This document shows, piece by piece, positions 34,770-44,256 of a DNA stretch of 64,000 bases (its first letter is position 1; each line of letters begins with the position of its first letter). The stretch comes from Spartobacteria bacterium (GTDB taxonomy: Bacteria; Verrucomicrobiota; Kiritimatiellia; RZYC01): assembly GCA_009930475.1 (NCBI GenBank), contig RZYC01000001.1:178921-242920 (forward strand), read 5' to 3'. Under the pieces are notes generated by a model. The model was not told the origin of the DNA. It saw only the letters and a list, made by a program, of their open reading frames with translations, and ran no database searches. Made by a program: the position numbers and the translations under genes.

Positions 34770-35822
34770 ATGGGATTGAATTCAGTTGATTTTGGCAAAC
34801 AACCGGGCCGCAGATGGCTCTTTTTACTTTTATTTCTGTTTTTAGCCATGCTTTGTCATGACTCGTGGGCCATGAATCCTTTTGCACATCGATTGAAAAG
34901 CATGAAGATGAAAGACGGCGGGGCGGGATATGAATTGGGCAGTGTTGCGCGTTTTTACGGGTTTTCGCCACAGTATCCAGGGGCTAAATCAATAAACATG
35001 GTAAGCAAATGGACGGCGTTGCTTCTTGAAGCAGACAGTCGGAAGCTCGATGCCAACGGTTTGCTTATCTGGCTGCATGAGCCGGTGACTTATGTAAAAA
35101 AGCGCATGGTTATTCATGAAGATGACATGCATAAAATTCTCGATCCGCTGTTGCGCCCGGATATTTATCTGGCATCGGAGGGGTATTCACTGGTTTTGCT
35201 GGATCCAGGACACGGAGGGAATGATCCGGGTGCTATCGGTCTTGGGAATATTAAGGAAAAAGATGTGGTGCTGGATATCGCCCGGCAAACAGCCAAAATT
35301 CTCAAAAAACAGGGCATCCGCGTGGATATGACGCGTGACCGGGATACTTACGTATCCTTGGCGGACCGGTGCAGAAAGGTGAAATCGACCAGGGCTGATG
35401 TGTTTGTCAGCATTCATCTCAATGCAACGGACAATCAATCGGCAGAAGGATGTGAGACCTATATCATGACCGCCGCAGGCCACGAATCGACACACAGCAG
35501 CGGCAGTAATAAAAAGCGACTGGCGGATTCGGGGAATCGCTATGACGGTGCCAGTATGGTGCTCGGATATTATCTGCATCGCGGATTAACACAGATATGG
35601 AAAGACAATGATCGCGGATTGAAGCGTGCTCGGTATTATGTCCTGAAGAAAGCCGAATGTCCGGCGGCGTTGGTGGAATGCGGGTTTTTATCTAATGACT
35701 CTGATCGGTCGCGACTGAAAAGTGCGGCTCGTCGGCACCAAATTGCCGAGGTGCTGGCCGAAGGTATTTCCGATTATCTGGCGGCTATCAAGCGGGCAAA
35801 GCTGACGGTCATGAAGGATTGA
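34770..35822 (+). CDS. N-acetylmuramoyl-L-alanine amidase (Ami_3)
   Basis: A 350-residue zinc amidase cutting peptide stems from peptidoglycan. The N-terminal membrane segment (WLFLLLFLFLAMLCHDSWA) is a signal peptide or anchor. A short beta-domain follows (residues 45-130, with LLIWLHEPVTYVKKRMVIHEDD, like the stalk domain of copper amine oxidase N-termini). The catalytic domain has the zinc motifs LDPGHGGNDPGA, then NIKEKDVVLDIA, SIHLNA and the catalytic glutamate in ALVECGFLSN. GAGGAT lies before the ATG, 3 bp after the damaged permease frame. A second amidase lies at 59489-60946. Confidence 0.93.
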   Translation: MGLNSVDFGKQPGRRWLFLLLFLFLAMLCHDSWAMNPFAHRLKSMKMKDGGAGYELGSVARFYGFSPQYPGAKSINMVSKWTALLLEADSRKLDANGLLIWLHEPVTYVKKRMVIHEDDMHKILDPLLRPDIYLASEGYSLVLLDPGHGGNDPGAIGLGNIKEKDVVLDIARQTAKILKKQGIRVDMTRDRDTYVSLADRCRKVKSTRADVFVSIHLNATDNQSAEGCETYIMTAAGHESTHSSGSNKKRLADSGNRYDGASMVLGYYLHRGLTQIWKDNDRGLKRARYYVLKKAECPAALVECGFLSNDSDRSRLKSAARRHQIAEVLAEGISDYLAAIKRAKLTVMKD

Positions 35823-35940
35823 TAACCCGATGCGCGGTCACTGACTTGCCAAATGACGGACTGCGCTTTACTATTTTGCTGTTGTATGTCGGATTCGTAC
35901 GCATGCGTTACATGAAGGAAAGAAAGGTTCAGAGGCGGAC

Positions 35941-37350
35941 GTGAAGGGTAAAGATACTTTTGATGCCATAGTAAGTCTGATAGCAGTTATTGCCGATGCG
36001 CTAGCCATATATCTGGGTGCGCTGCTGGCCGTATGGCTGCGCTTTCATTCGGGATGGATTCCTTTTTATCATGAAGAACTGCCGCCCATGCGTATCTATT
36101 ATTATGGAGCGGGAGTGATGACGCTGCTGTTCGTTCTGATTTTCAGAAACGTCGGTTTGTATAAGCGTCCTCAGATGGGCACCTTTATTGATAAAATCCC
36201 CAAGCTTGTGCGGGCGAACAGCTGGGGAGTATTTTTGTCGATCGCGCTCGCCTTTATTATTCGTACGGAGCAGCCCTTTTCGCGTATCAGCGTGATGGTG
36301 GCGTTTTTCACGATTCTGTTTCTGCTTCTGCTTGAGCGCTATGCCATGTTCCGCATAGAACTGCATATGATTCGCCATCATAAACGGGCGACCAATGTGC
36401 TGATTGTAGGCACGGACTCCATGGCTCTGCGGCTGCAGGCGGCACTGAATGCAGAAAAACACATGAAGACAGATGTGCTGGGATTTGTCGCAATGGATGA
36501 ACATTCGGATCACACCGGGATTCCTTCATCGCAAATTATTGGACTGCTGGCCGACCTGGTTCCGTTACTGGATCGGTGCAATGCGGATATGGTGGTCATT
36601 GCCGATACCTCCATTCACCGTGATATACTGGTGCAGATCATGAATGAGTGCGAACGGCGGCTCATTGACATCCGGCTTGTGCCGGATATCTTCCGCGTTT
36701 TGACCAGTGGGGTGGTGGTGGAAACGTTTCATGGCATTCCGGTTATCGGGGTGAGCAAGTGGCCTCTGGATTATTTTTGGAACCGGATGCGGAAACGTGC
36801 GGAGGATATTGTCGGGGCATTAATTGGATTGCTCTTCGCCGTGCCGATCGTTTTGGTGTCGGCGATCGTGATCAAAAAACAATCCCCCGGCCCGATTTTT
36901 TTCAAGCAGATACGCTGCGGTGAAAACGGCAAAACGTTTGCTTTATATAAGATTCGCACCATGCGCGTGGATGCCGAAAGTGTCTCGGGACCGGTCTGGA
37001 CCAAGCCGGATGATGACCGCTGTTTTCCGGCTGGACAGCTGATGCGGCGTTTTAATGTGGACGAAGTCCCTCAGTTCTGGAATGTGCTGAAGGGGGATAT
37101 GAGTCTGGTGGGGCCGCGGCCGGAGCGTCCGCATTTTGTGGAGCAGTTTAAAGAGGATCTGGGTCAGTATATGTGGCGCCACCGCTCGAAACCGGGCATG
37201 ACCGGCTGGGCGCAGGTCAACGGATTGCGGGGGCAAAGCAGTTTGACGGATCGGCTGAAGTACGATTTGTACTATTTGGAAAAATGGTCTTTCTCACTGG
37301 ATTTTAAGATTCTCATTCGTACCTTTTTTGCAACAGAAAACGCCTATTGA
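35941..37350 (+). CDS. Undecaprenyl-phosphate sugar-phosphate transferase (WcaJ-like)
   Basis: A 469-residue polyisoprenyl-phosphate hexose-1-phosphate transferase that starts exopolysaccharide or O-unit assembly on the inner membrane. About four N-terminal helices are followed by a Rossmann-like CoA-binding domain (VLIVGTDSMALRLQ). A further helix leads into the catalytic domain, with KRAEDIVGALIGLL, SPGPIFFKQIRCGENGK, FALYKIRTM, FNVDEVPQFWNVLKGDMSLVGPRPE and KPGMTGWAQVNG. The GTG start at 35941 has AGAGG upstream. No other glycosyltransferases adjoin it, so the polymer is unknown. The following membrane protein gene starts directly after the stop. Confidence 0.93.
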   Translation: MKGKDTFDAIVSLIAVIADALAIYLGALLAVWLRFHSGWIPFYHEELPPMRIYYYGAGVMTLLFVLIFRNVGLYKRPQMGTFIDKIPKLVRANSWGVFLSIALAFIIRTEQPFSRISVMVAFFTILFLLLLERYAMFRIELHMIRHHKRATNVLIVGTDSMALRLQAALNAEKHMKTDVLGFVAMDEHSDHTGIPSSQIIGLLADLVPLLDRCNADMVVIADTSIHRDILVQIMNECERRLIDIRLVPDIFRVLTSGVVVETFHGIPVIGVSKWPLDYFWNRMRKRAEDIVGALIGLLFAVPIVLVSAIVIKKQSPGPIFFKQIRCGENGKTFALYKIRTMRVDAESVSGPVWTKPDDDRCFPAGQLMRRFNVDEVPQFWNVLKGDMSLVGPRPERPHFVEQFKEDLGQYMWRHRSKPGMTGWAQVNGLRGQSSLTDRLKYDLYYLEKWSFSLDFKILIRTFFATENAY

Positions 37351-37351
37351 T

Positions 37352-37876
37352 ATGGACTCCATCGAAGAACAGACAAAACAACCGATCCGTGATGCAGCGC
37401 ATAGCCCCATTGCTTTGCTTATTTCGAGTCGTGCCGATGTGGAAGATTCGTTCCGTCTCTTTTCTTTTTTTTATTACATGTGTGGAGGGATGGACTGCCT
37501 GGCCGGGTTTGCAGTGATTGTCGCGGCCTGTTGTGTGGGACTCCCGAATTTCGGTCAGCGATGGCAGGCACTGCCTTCGCTGGAGCCGCATGAACTGCAG
37601 ATGTGGATCATGGGGATGGGCGGCGTGGCGGGCATTGTCCTGCTCTCGGCACTGGCTGCCGTTACGAAGCTTTGGGCGGGTTGGTGTTTTCAGACACAGC
37701 GCAAACCGTGGTTCTGCTATTTTGCTGCTATTCTGTCGCTGGCATCTTTTCCCTATGGAACGGTTATTGGTATGGCCACGTTTGTGGTGTTGCGTCGCCC
37801 CGCCATTCGCGATGCATTTCAGAACGACGAATGGAACGATCATCTTTTGCAGAAGGACGACACATGCAGCCGTTGA
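37352..37876 (+). CDS. Hypothetical four-helix membrane protein
   Basis: A 174-residue product from ATG 37352, which overlaps nothing; an in-frame ATG at 37328 inside the previous gene is an alternative. Four hydrophobic segments are visible (CLAGFAVIVAACCVGL, MGGVAGIVLLSALAAV, FCYFAAILSLASF and GTVIGMATFVVLRRPAI). No family motif is recognised. Its 3' end overlaps the Sel1-repeat gene by 13 bp, so the two are likely translated together. The Sel1 protein also begins with membrane helices, so a two-subunit membrane unit is possible (inference). Confidence 0.75.
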   Translation: MDSIEEQTKQPIRDAAHSPIALLISSRADVEDSFRLFSFFYYMCGGMDCLAGFAVIVAACCVGLPNFGQRWQALPSLEPHELQMWIMGMGGVAGIVLLSALAAVTKLWAGWCFQTQRKPWFCYFAAILSLASFPYGTVIGMATFVVLRRPAIRDAFQNDEWNDHLLQKDDTCSR

Positions 37877-39741
37877 GTGTCAATGACCGCAAGGTCGTTC
37901 GGGCCCATCGGTGGGCCTGGCTGAGTCTGGTGCTAAGCACTGTCGGATTGTTTATTCTTGGGCCCTTCGCTCCTTTGTTCGCGATTCTTTGTGGCTGCCG
38001 GAGTCGTTCGCTGGCCAAAAAGGCCGGTATTTATTCTGATATGCGGGCTGTCGCAGGGATCTGTATCGGTTGCGTGGGTTTGTTTTCCGTGGCACTCCTT
38101 GTCATGGCGGGACTGAGTGCGGAGTTCTTTTTGCGCATTGATAGAAATAGACTTATGCGATCCGTCGAAGTCGTTCAAAATGAAGCGAACCCCGTTGAAA
38201 CGCCAGTAAAACGAACCCATCCATCCGTTGATGAAATGATCGTTACGGAAGAATCGGCATTGGCTGTTCCAGAGTCGGTGATGACGTCCATTGAACGCAT
38301 TGATGCGGACATGGCCCCCCCGCCGTCTCAGGGGCTTCCCGTTTTTGATTTTTATGTCAATGAGGCCGAGCATGGCGATATCGCCGCCATGAACGAAGTG
38401 GCCTGCATGTATCGCGATGGACGGAATGTCGACCGGAATGACGAGGAATCGCTGTGGTGGTTTTTGCGGGCAGCCAATGCGGGAAATCCCGACGCCATGT
38501 ACAATCTGGGTATCCTGCTGGAACAGAAAAAGACGCGTGAAGGGGACATTCAGTCGCTGGTATGGTTGCAGAAAGCGGCTGAAGTCGGTCATCCCGGTGC
38601 CATGATGCAGTTGTCGCGTCGCTGTCTGTCCGGCCGTTGCGGAACAAACGGGGTTTTACAGGCGGTGAAATGGTTGCAAATGGCCGCAGATAAAGATCAT
38701 GTGGCCGCCATGGAGCATCTGGGGGCTCTTTATAGAACTGGCCATGCGGATGGATTGGACGCGTCGGTTGAGAAAGCGCTGATTTGGCTGCACAAGGCCG
38801 AAGCCTGCGGGTCTGACTATGCCGTGTCGGAACTCGGTCGTTTGTACGAGCGCGGCGATGGGGTTGAGCAGAATTTTGATGAGGCGTTCGATCGCTATGA
38901 GGATAGCTGGTCGCGCGGCTATGTCCATTCCGGGTTTTACCTCGGTCACATGTACGAGGAAGGTCTAGGTACGCCCAAAGATGATGTCGCTGCCTACAAA
39001 TTGTACTGGGCCGCGTCAGAATGGGGCGATGCCGATGCGCAGGCCGCCGTGGCCCGTTTTTTGTTTTATGGCATTGCGGTGCAGCGTAACTATCCGCAGG
39101 CCTTTTTCTGGGCAAAAAAAGCGTCACAATCTGATCGTTGGGACGCCTGCTATTTACTAGGCGTCATGTACGCCCATGGACTGGGGGTTCGCCAGAATTT
39201 GCAGGAAAGTATGCGCTGGTTTGAGCAGTCTATGCAGCAGGGCGGCTTTGGTGAAGGCGAAATAGCCCAGATTCGTGCCGGCTCCTATCCAGCCCGTATG
39301 TACCCGGTGACCTTTCAATATACCGCACCAACGGCATCAAGCGTGTACGTTTTGACCGATTACAACGGCGATTCCTATGGCTTCATGGAAAAAGATGGCG
39401 ATGGAAATTGGAGCCGCACCGATTTTTATCCCGAAGGCACCTATGCGTATCGTTTTCGAGTCAATGGAATGACCGACATGCTGGATCCCGAAAACAGCGA
39501 GATCATCGTCATTGATGATCAAACAAACTCCTTGCTTCGCCTTCCTGTTCAGCGAAATACCACCAGTCAACCGGCCGAAGCTTCTATGGCTGCACCCGCC
39601 GTAGAGTCCAATGCACCCGCTGGAAATCTTCCAATGTTTGGAAGAATTCCCGTCGTTTTTTCCAATGATTGGAAAATGGGTCGCGCGTTGTTCCAACCAT
39701 TGGAAACGCGAAATCGCATCGACAACCGCTCCTTGCGCTGA
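37864..39741 (+). CDS. Membrane-anchored Sel1-repeat protein with E-set/CBM48-like domain
   Basis: A 625-residue product from ATG 37864 (AGAAGGA 8 bp upstream). Two N-terminal helices resemble a DUF4190-type segment (WLSLVLSTVGLFILGPFAPLF). About eight Sel1/TPR units fill residues 165-460 (EHGDIAAMNEVACMYRDG, NPDAMYNLGILLEQKK, LGHMYEEGLGTPKDD, LLGVMYAHGLGVRQN). A beta-sandwich like glycogen-binding E-set domains follows (residues 480-550, VYVLTDYNGDSYGFMEKDGDGNW and GTYAYRFRVNG). The last 40 residues are translated from a palindrome array and look like junk (LPMFGRIPVVFSNDWKMG), so the natural stop may have been displaced. A periplasmic scaffold role is inferred. Confidence 0.85.
   Translation: MQPLSVNDRKVVRAHRWAWLSLVLSTVGLFILGPFAPLFAILCGCRSRSLAKKAGIYSDMRAVAGICIGCVGLFSVALLVMAGLSAEFFLRIDRNRLMRSVEVVQNEANPVETPVKRTHPSVDEMIVTEESALAVPESVMTSIERIDADMAPPPSQGLPVFDFYVNEAEHGDIAAMNEVACMYRDGRNVDRNDEESLWWFLRAANAGNPDAMYNLGILLEQKKTREGDIQSLVWLQKAAEVGHPGAMMQLSRRCLSGRCGTNGVLQAVKWLQMAADKDHVAAMEHLGALYRTGHADGLDASVEKALIWLHKAEACGSDYAVSELGRLYERGDGVEQNFDEAFDRYEDSWSRGYVHSGFYLGHMYEEGLGTPKDDVAAYKLYWAASEWGDADAQAAVARFLFYGIAVQRNYPQAFFWAKKASQSDRWDACYLLGVMYAHGLGVRQNLQESMRWFEQSMQQGGFGEGEIAQIRAGSYPARMYPVTFQYTAPTASSVYVLTDYNGDSYGFMEKDGDGNWSRTDFYPEGTYAYRFRVNGMTDMLDPENSEIIVIDDQTNSLLRLPVQRNTTSQPAEASMAAPAVESNAPAGNLPMFGRIPVVFSNDWKMGRALFQPLETRNRIDNRSLR
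39629..39705. repeat. Triple 15-bp palindrome array inside a coding end
   Basis: TTCCAATGTTTGGAA (39629), TTCCAATGATTGGAA (39660) and TTCCAACCATTGGAA (39691) lie exactly 31 bp apart, within the 3' end of the Sel1-repeat gene. The last copy ends 42 bp before the stop of the convergent RAYT 2 gene. Here the spacers lack the T-runs seen elsewhere. Confidence 0.95.
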
Positions 39742-39746
39742 TCATT

Positions 39747-40712
39747 TTACCAGTCGTTGAGTTCTCTTATGGCAAATAAATTCGGCCATCCGCCTTTGAC
39801 TTTACGTGCTCCACTCGTCCGCTTCTCGCCAAACTGATCCCTGTTTTCCCGAAAAAATTCCTCAACAAACGCCTTCCCGCCAATGATGCGCCCGTCATTG
39901 AAATAACGGCAATGACATAACAGGCGCTCATGTTCGCTCAATTCCAGCCTTTTACCTAGTTTTTCCCTGAGATAATCATGATCTGTACAGGCGCTCTCCG
40001 GGTGTTTTCGTACCTCGTCATACATCAGAATGCGTTCTAAATAATGCTTTGAAAGCTGTGCCCAGTCCGATGCGCCCGCATCCATTGATGTGGCCGCAAC
40101 GACACGAATCCCTTCCTGTGCCGTTTTGCCGCCCGCCATGGCTTCTGCAAAGCCGCAATAACGATAAAAATGCGGTTCCCGTTCCATCCCGGCCCGAACC
40201 GGATTCATTTCAATGTACGCAGCCACCGTTCGCAAAGGCGTCCCCGGTTCCACTAACACACTTTTGAACCGAGTATCCCACAGAGCCCCGGATCGCTGAT
40301 TCACCCGATTATACCAACGTGAAAAGCGTTGTTTTAATTGTTTCATGAACTCGCTAATATCATGCATGCGTGCAAGATATCGCTGTTTGTCTTCCGCCGC
40401 GCTCGTTGCATCCCACATGGCCCACCGCTCTGTCAGTTCGGTACATTCTTCTTCTGTATACAGATAAGACAGACGCTTGCGCAGTTCATCATCTGAAACG
40501 TAAGTGTTGCGATCCGGTTCTTCCAGCAGCAGGTGTACATGATTGGTCATAATCGCATAGGTCAAAACACGTACGCCTGTAAATCCTTCGATCCGGCGAA
40601 TCAACCCGTGCATATGTTTCTTTTCCACTTCTCCCAGCAGCATCTGCCGACCGACAATACGGCTCATGCAGTGGTAATAACTGAGGGGAATTCGTTTAAT
40701 TCGATCTTTCAT
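39747..40712 (-). CDS. REP-associated tyrosine transposase (RAYT 2)
   Basis: A 321-residue Y1-type transposase closely similar to RAYT 1. HUH motif in MTNHVHLLLEEPD; core motifs are SRWYNR, LWDTRFKSVLVE and YIEMNPVRAGME. The C-terminal extension has CHCRYFNDG, GGKAFVEEFFRENRD and RKVKGGWPNLF. The start at 40712 (MKDRIKRIPLSYYHC) is chosen by alignment with the other two; the frame is open to 40748. The 3' end faces the Sel1 gene and lies 42 bp from a palindrome array, the closest RAYT-palindrome association in the window. RAYTs act on REP hairpins in trans; that these palindromes are its target is inference. Confidence 0.92.
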   Translation of the reverse strand: MKDRIKRIPLSYYHCMSRIVGRQMLLGEVEKKHMHGLIRRIEGFTGVRVLTYAIMTNHVHLLLEEPDRNTYVSDDELRKRLSYLYTEEECTELTERWAMWDATSAAEDKQRYLARMHDISEFMKQLKQRFSRWYNRVNQRSGALWDTRFKSVLVEPGTPLRTVAAYIEMNPVRAGMEREPHFYRYCGFAEAMAGGKTAQEGIRVVAATSMDAGASDWAQLSKHYLERILMYDEVRKHPESACTDHDYLREKLGKRLELSEHERLLCHCRYFNDGRIIGGKAFVEEFFRENRDQFGEKRTSGARKVKGGWPNLFAIRELNDW

Positions 40713-40734
40713 GGAGTGGATGATGCACAGATGA

Positions 40735-40763
40735 TTGCTGGAGGTCAAGAATTAATGTATAAA
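40735..40763 (+). promoter_or_regulatory. Candidate sigma70 promoter for lysS
   Basis: TTGCTG (40735-40740) and TATAAA (40758-40763) have a 17-bp spacer, about 95 bp upstream of the lysS start. It overlaps the 5' leader of the divergent RAYT 2. Confidence 0.45.
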
Positions 40764-40858
40764 AAGTCAGAATAATTAGATAATTATTTTTGATTCCATT
40801 GACTATTGCGGGGGGCACGCGTAGTTTTGCTGTTAATTTTCTATTTAGGAGTTTTGTT

Positions 40859-42313
40859 ATGCAGGAAGAAAAACAGAGTGGTACGGGGGATGAAGTTTTT
40901 GATCAGCGGGTGCTGAATATGGAGAAGTTGAAATCCATGGGATATGAACCGTTTGGGCATGCTTTCGAGCGTACCGGTGACTTGGTGCAGGTGCGGGAAG
41001 GATTTGAAGAGGGGAAACAGGTTCGCGTGGCAGGAAGGCTGGTGACTCGGCGGTCGATGGGGAAAAGCTGTTTTGCGCATGTGCAGGATGGTTCGGGAAA
41101 ATTTCAGATTTATGTGCGCAGGGATGTGGTGGGTGAAGATCCGTATGCGGCATTTAAAATTCTGGACATTGGTGATCAGATTGGTTGTGTGGGTACACTG
41201 TTTTTGACGAAGACCGGAGAGCAGTCGTTGAAGGTGGAATCGTGGGAACTGCTTTCCAAGGCACTGCGTCCGCTGCCGGAGAAGTTTCATGGTCTGAATG
41301 ATACAGAAACGCGGTATCGTCAGCGGTATCTGGATCTGATAGCCAATCCGGATGTGCGCGATGTGTTTAATAAACGGATTCAGATTATGCGTGAAATTCG
41401 CAATTTTCTGGCTGACCGTGAATTTATGGAAGTGGAAACCCCGATGCTGCAGGCGCAGGCGGGCGGTGCGACGGCCTGTCCGTTTAAGACCTATTATAAT
41501 GCGCTGAGTACGGATATGTATATGCGTATTGCGCCGGAACTGTATTTGAAGCAGCTGATGGTGGGCGGATTTGGCAAGATTTTCGAACTGAACAGGAATT
41601 TCCGTAATGAGGGACTGGATCGCCGTCATAATCCTGAATTCACGATGATGGAAATTTACGAAGCATTCGGTAGCATGGAAAGCATGCGCCAGCTTGTGCA
41701 GGACATGATTATTCATTTGGCGCAGAAGGTATTTGGCCGGTTGAAATTCACCATTGGTGAAAATGAAGTTGATTTATCGCCAGAGGCCTGGAGGTCGGTT
41801 CCTTACAAAGAGCTCGTGATGGAGAAGGCGGGTGCGGACTGGTTTGATTTGTCCCGGGAAGCGAAAGCGCAGCGAGCCGCAGAAATGGGCGTTGACGTTG
41901 ATTCGGCGATGACAGACGTGGAATTAACCAATGAGGTGTATGAAAAATGCGTGGAACGCACGCTGATCAATCCGACTTTTGTAACTCGTATACCCAAAGA
42001 GCTATTGCCTTTGGCCAAGCGCTGTGCGGATGATCCAGATTTGGTGGATGTTTTCGAACTGGAAATCAACGGCATAGAAATCGCTCCGGGATATACGGAA
42101 CTGAACGATCCCATCGATCAGCGCGCCCGTCTGATGGAACAGGCCGGTGACGACACATCGAAACTGGATGAAGAATTCTTGACTGCTTTGGAACACGGCA
42201 TGCCACCTGCGGGCGGAATGGGTGTGGGCATCGATCGTCTGGTCATGATTCTGACGGAATCGGAATCGATTCGCGATGTCATTCTGTTTCCCCATTTGAA
42301 ACCACGGGACTAG
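40859..42313 (+). CDS. lysS: Lysyl-tRNA synthetase, class II
   Basis: A 484-residue enzyme charging tRNA-Lys. The N-terminal OB fold binds the anticodon (VRVAGRLVTRRSMGKSCFAHVQDGSG). The class II core has motif 2 FRNEGLDRRHNPEFTMMEIYEAF and motif 3 GMGVGIDRLVMILTES, with the PMLQAQAGGATACPF loop typical of LysS. The start at 40859 is chosen for AGGAG 7 bp upstream; the frame runs back to 40790. lolC/E follows after 7 bp, a neighbour pair also common in other bacteria, and lolD overlaps that, so the three form an operon. Confidence 0.97.
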   Translation: MQEEKQSGTGDEVFDQRVLNMEKLKSMGYEPFGHAFERTGDLVQVREGFEEGKQVRVAGRLVTRRSMGKSCFAHVQDGSGKFQIYVRRDVVGEDPYAAFKILDIGDQIGCVGTLFLTKTGEQSLKVESWELLSKALRPLPEKFHGLNDTETRYRQRYLDLIANPDVRDVFNKRIQIMREIRNFLADREFMEVETPMLQAQAGGATACPFKTYYNALSTDMYMRIAPELYLKQLMVGGFGKIFELNRNFRNEGLDRRHNPEFTMMEIYEAFGSMESMRQLVQDMIIHLAQKVFGRLKFTIGENEVDLSPEAWRSVPYKELVMEKAGADWFDLSREAKAQRAAEMGVDVDSAMTDVELTNEVYEKCVERTLINPTFVTRIPKELLPLAKRCADDPDLVDVFELEINGIEIAPGYTELNDPIDQRARLMEQAGDDTSKLDEEFLTALEHGMPPAGGMGVGIDRLVMILTESESIRDVILFPHLKPRD

Positions 42314-42320
42314 GATCACC

Positions 42321-43547
42321 ATGGCGCTGCCCTGTTCGCTTTTTTTAGCGCTGAAATACTTACGGCCGAAACGCACGTTTATCTCTACGGTAACCGTGCT
42401 TTCGGTTTTGGGTGTGTTGCTGGGTGTGGCGGTATTGATCATTGTTTTGTCGGTGATGTCAGGATTTGATGATATGTGGCGTGACAAAATCCTGGGATTT
42501 AACGCTCATATCACGGTTTCCGGCTGGACGGTGGTGGACAATGACGCGGCACTGATACGGGAAATCAATAAAGTTCCCGGAGTAACCGGATCGGCCCCCT
42601 ACATACAGGGACTGGTTTTTGTGCAAAAGGATGACCGTTTGCACACGCCGATTATGCGGGGTATTGATCCTGATTTAGAAGCGACGATCAGCCGCGTGCC
42701 GGAGCATATGAAAAGCGGCGTATTTTCTGTGGATGACGATGAAATGGTCATCGGTGCAGATATGGCACGGCGTCTGGGAGTACGGGTGGGCGACTCCGTC
42801 CTTGTGTATTCCCCGCGATCCTTTATGTCATCGGACGAACTGTTTTTACCCAAAGAATTAACTATCAGCGGCATTTTTGAGGTCGGGATGTGGGATTTTG
42901 ATATGGGATATGCGCTGGTGTCGATGGATACCGCGCGGGATCTCAGCGGTCTTTCCTCGGGAGTACACGGCATTCAGGTCATGACAGAAAATCCCTATGC
43001 CGCGAACGAAACCTCGGCAGAAATACGTGATGCCATCGGTCCGGGCTACAGCATACAGACATGGATGCAGATGAATCGTCAGTTATTCTCCGCGTTAAAG
43101 GTGGAAAAAAACATGATGTTCTTCTTACTGATATTCATCACGGTGGTGGCGGCATTCGGCATAACCAACACGTTAATCACCATGACCGTACAGAAAACGC
43201 GGGAGATCGGGCTGTTAAAGGCGCTGGGATATCCGTCGGGAACGATCATGCGCATATTTCTCTGGCAGGGATGGATTTCCGGTTTGATCGGAACGGTATC
43301 GGGAATCATCACCGGGCTGCTGGTGGTGCATTTCAGAAACGACATGATGGGGTGGCTCTCCCGAACTTTTGGCTGGGAACTGTTCCCCAAGGAACTGTAC
43401 CATCTGACAGAAATTCCGGCATCCATCTCGGTGGTTGATATTTCACTGATCGCATTGGCCGTGATGGTGATCTGCACCTTTGCCGGTGTCATACCTGCGT
43501 ACCGGGCCGCCCGATTAGAACCTGCGAGGGCCCTGCGCTATGAGTAA
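42321..43547 (+). CDS. lolC: Lipoprotein-releasing ABC transporter permease (LolC/E)
   Basis: A 408-residue inner-membrane subunit. The N-terminal helix (TVTVLSVLGVLLGVAVLIIVLSVMSGF) is followed by a large periplasmic domain (residues 50-270) and three C-terminal helices of the FtsX type ([71 protein letters not shown]). LolCDE lifts lipoproteins off the inner membrane. Only one permease gene is present, so it may work as a homodimer, as in many bacteria outside the gammaproteobacteria. It overlaps lolD by 8 bp. Confidence 0.93.
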   Translation: MALPCSLFLALKYLRPKRTFISTVTVLSVLGVLLGVAVLIIVLSVMSGFDDMWRDKILGFNAHITVSGWTVVDNDAALIREINKVPGVTGSAPYIQGLVFVQKDDRLHTPIMRGIDPDLEATISRVPEHMKSGVFSVDDDEMVIGADMARRLGVRVGDSVLVYSPRSFMSSDELFLPKELTISGIFEVGMWDFDMGYALVSMDTARDLSGLSSGVHGIQVMTENPYAANETSAEIRDAIGPGYSIQTWMQMNRQLFSALKVEKNMMFFLLIFITVVAAFGITNTLITMTVQKTREIGLLKALGYPSGTIMRIFLWQGWISGLIGTVSGIITGLLVVHFRNDMMGWLSRTFGWELFPKELYHLTEIPASISVVDISLIALAVMVICTFAGVIPAYRAARLEPARALRYE

Positions 43548-44256
43548 CTCGATCCTTAAGATGGAACAGGTACACAAGTCCTACAAAGAACTGGCGGTTC
43601 CGCTGCACATTCTCAAGGGCGTTACACTGGACGTAAGCGAGGGTGTCATCTGGTCGATCATGGGCAGCAGCGGCGCGGGAAAAAGTACCCTGCTGCATGT
43701 GATGGGGGGGCTGGATCGTCCCACGAGCGGCCGGGTGGTCTTCATGGGGCAGGACATCTATCGATTATCGTCAGCCAGGCGGTCCCGCCTGCTGGCGGCA
43801 GAGATCGGCTTCGTATTTCAATCCTATCATTTATTGCCGGAACTGACGGTACTGGAAAACGTCATGCTTCCCGCCATGGGACTGCGCGGAGCGTGGCGCA
43901 GTCAGGCCAGGAACCGCGCTCGGGCGATGGAGCTGCTCACACGGGTGGGGCTGGAACCCCGGCATGATCATCGCCCCACGGAACTATCGGGTGGCGAACA
44001 GCAGCGAGCCTCTTTGGCACGATCCCTGATGAACGGTCCGTCCCTGCTGCTGGCGGACGAACCGACAGGCAATCTGGATTCAGAAACGGGCGGGACGGTG
44101 CTGGACTATCTTTTTGAAATGGTGCGAGAACATGGTATTACCATGCTGATGGTCACCCACGATGATCTTGTTGCCCGTCGGGCGGACGCCATACATCATC
44201 TGCGTGACGGCATGCTGGATTGTGACTTATCTTCAGCCGCCGAGGGCGTTACGTGA
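43540..44256 (+). CDS. lolD: Lipoprotein-releasing ABC transporter ATPase LolD
   Basis: A 238-residue MacB/LolD-type ATPase. Walker [11 protein letters not shown]-loop [19 protein letters not shown] (LolD signature region), ABC signature [16 protein letters not shown], Walker [13 protein letters not shown] and H-loop VTHD are all visible. It overlaps the permease gene by 8 bp and so is co-translated. Its last 8 bp overlap the end of the convergent hybrid kinase gene. It powers release of outer-membrane lipoproteins, such as the LysM lipoprotein encoded at 60946-61506 (inference). Confidence 0.95.
   Translation: MSNSILKMEQVHKSYKELAVPLHILKGVTLDVSEGVIWSIMGSSGAGKSTLLHVMGGLDRPTSGRVVFMGQDIYRLSSARRSRLLAAEIGFVFQSYHLLPELTVLENVMLPAMGLRGAWRSQARNRARAMELLTRVGLEPRHDHRPTELSGGEQQRASLARSLMNGPSLLLADEPTGNLDSETGGTVLDYLFEMVREHGITMLMVTHDDLVARRADAIHHLRDGMLDCDLSSAAEGVT

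Noticed and set aside
37603..37863. N-terminal extension of the Sel1-repeat protein
   Set aside because: It lies wholly within the previous membrane protein gene; ATG 37864 has a good ribosome site and a membrane helix begins soon after it.
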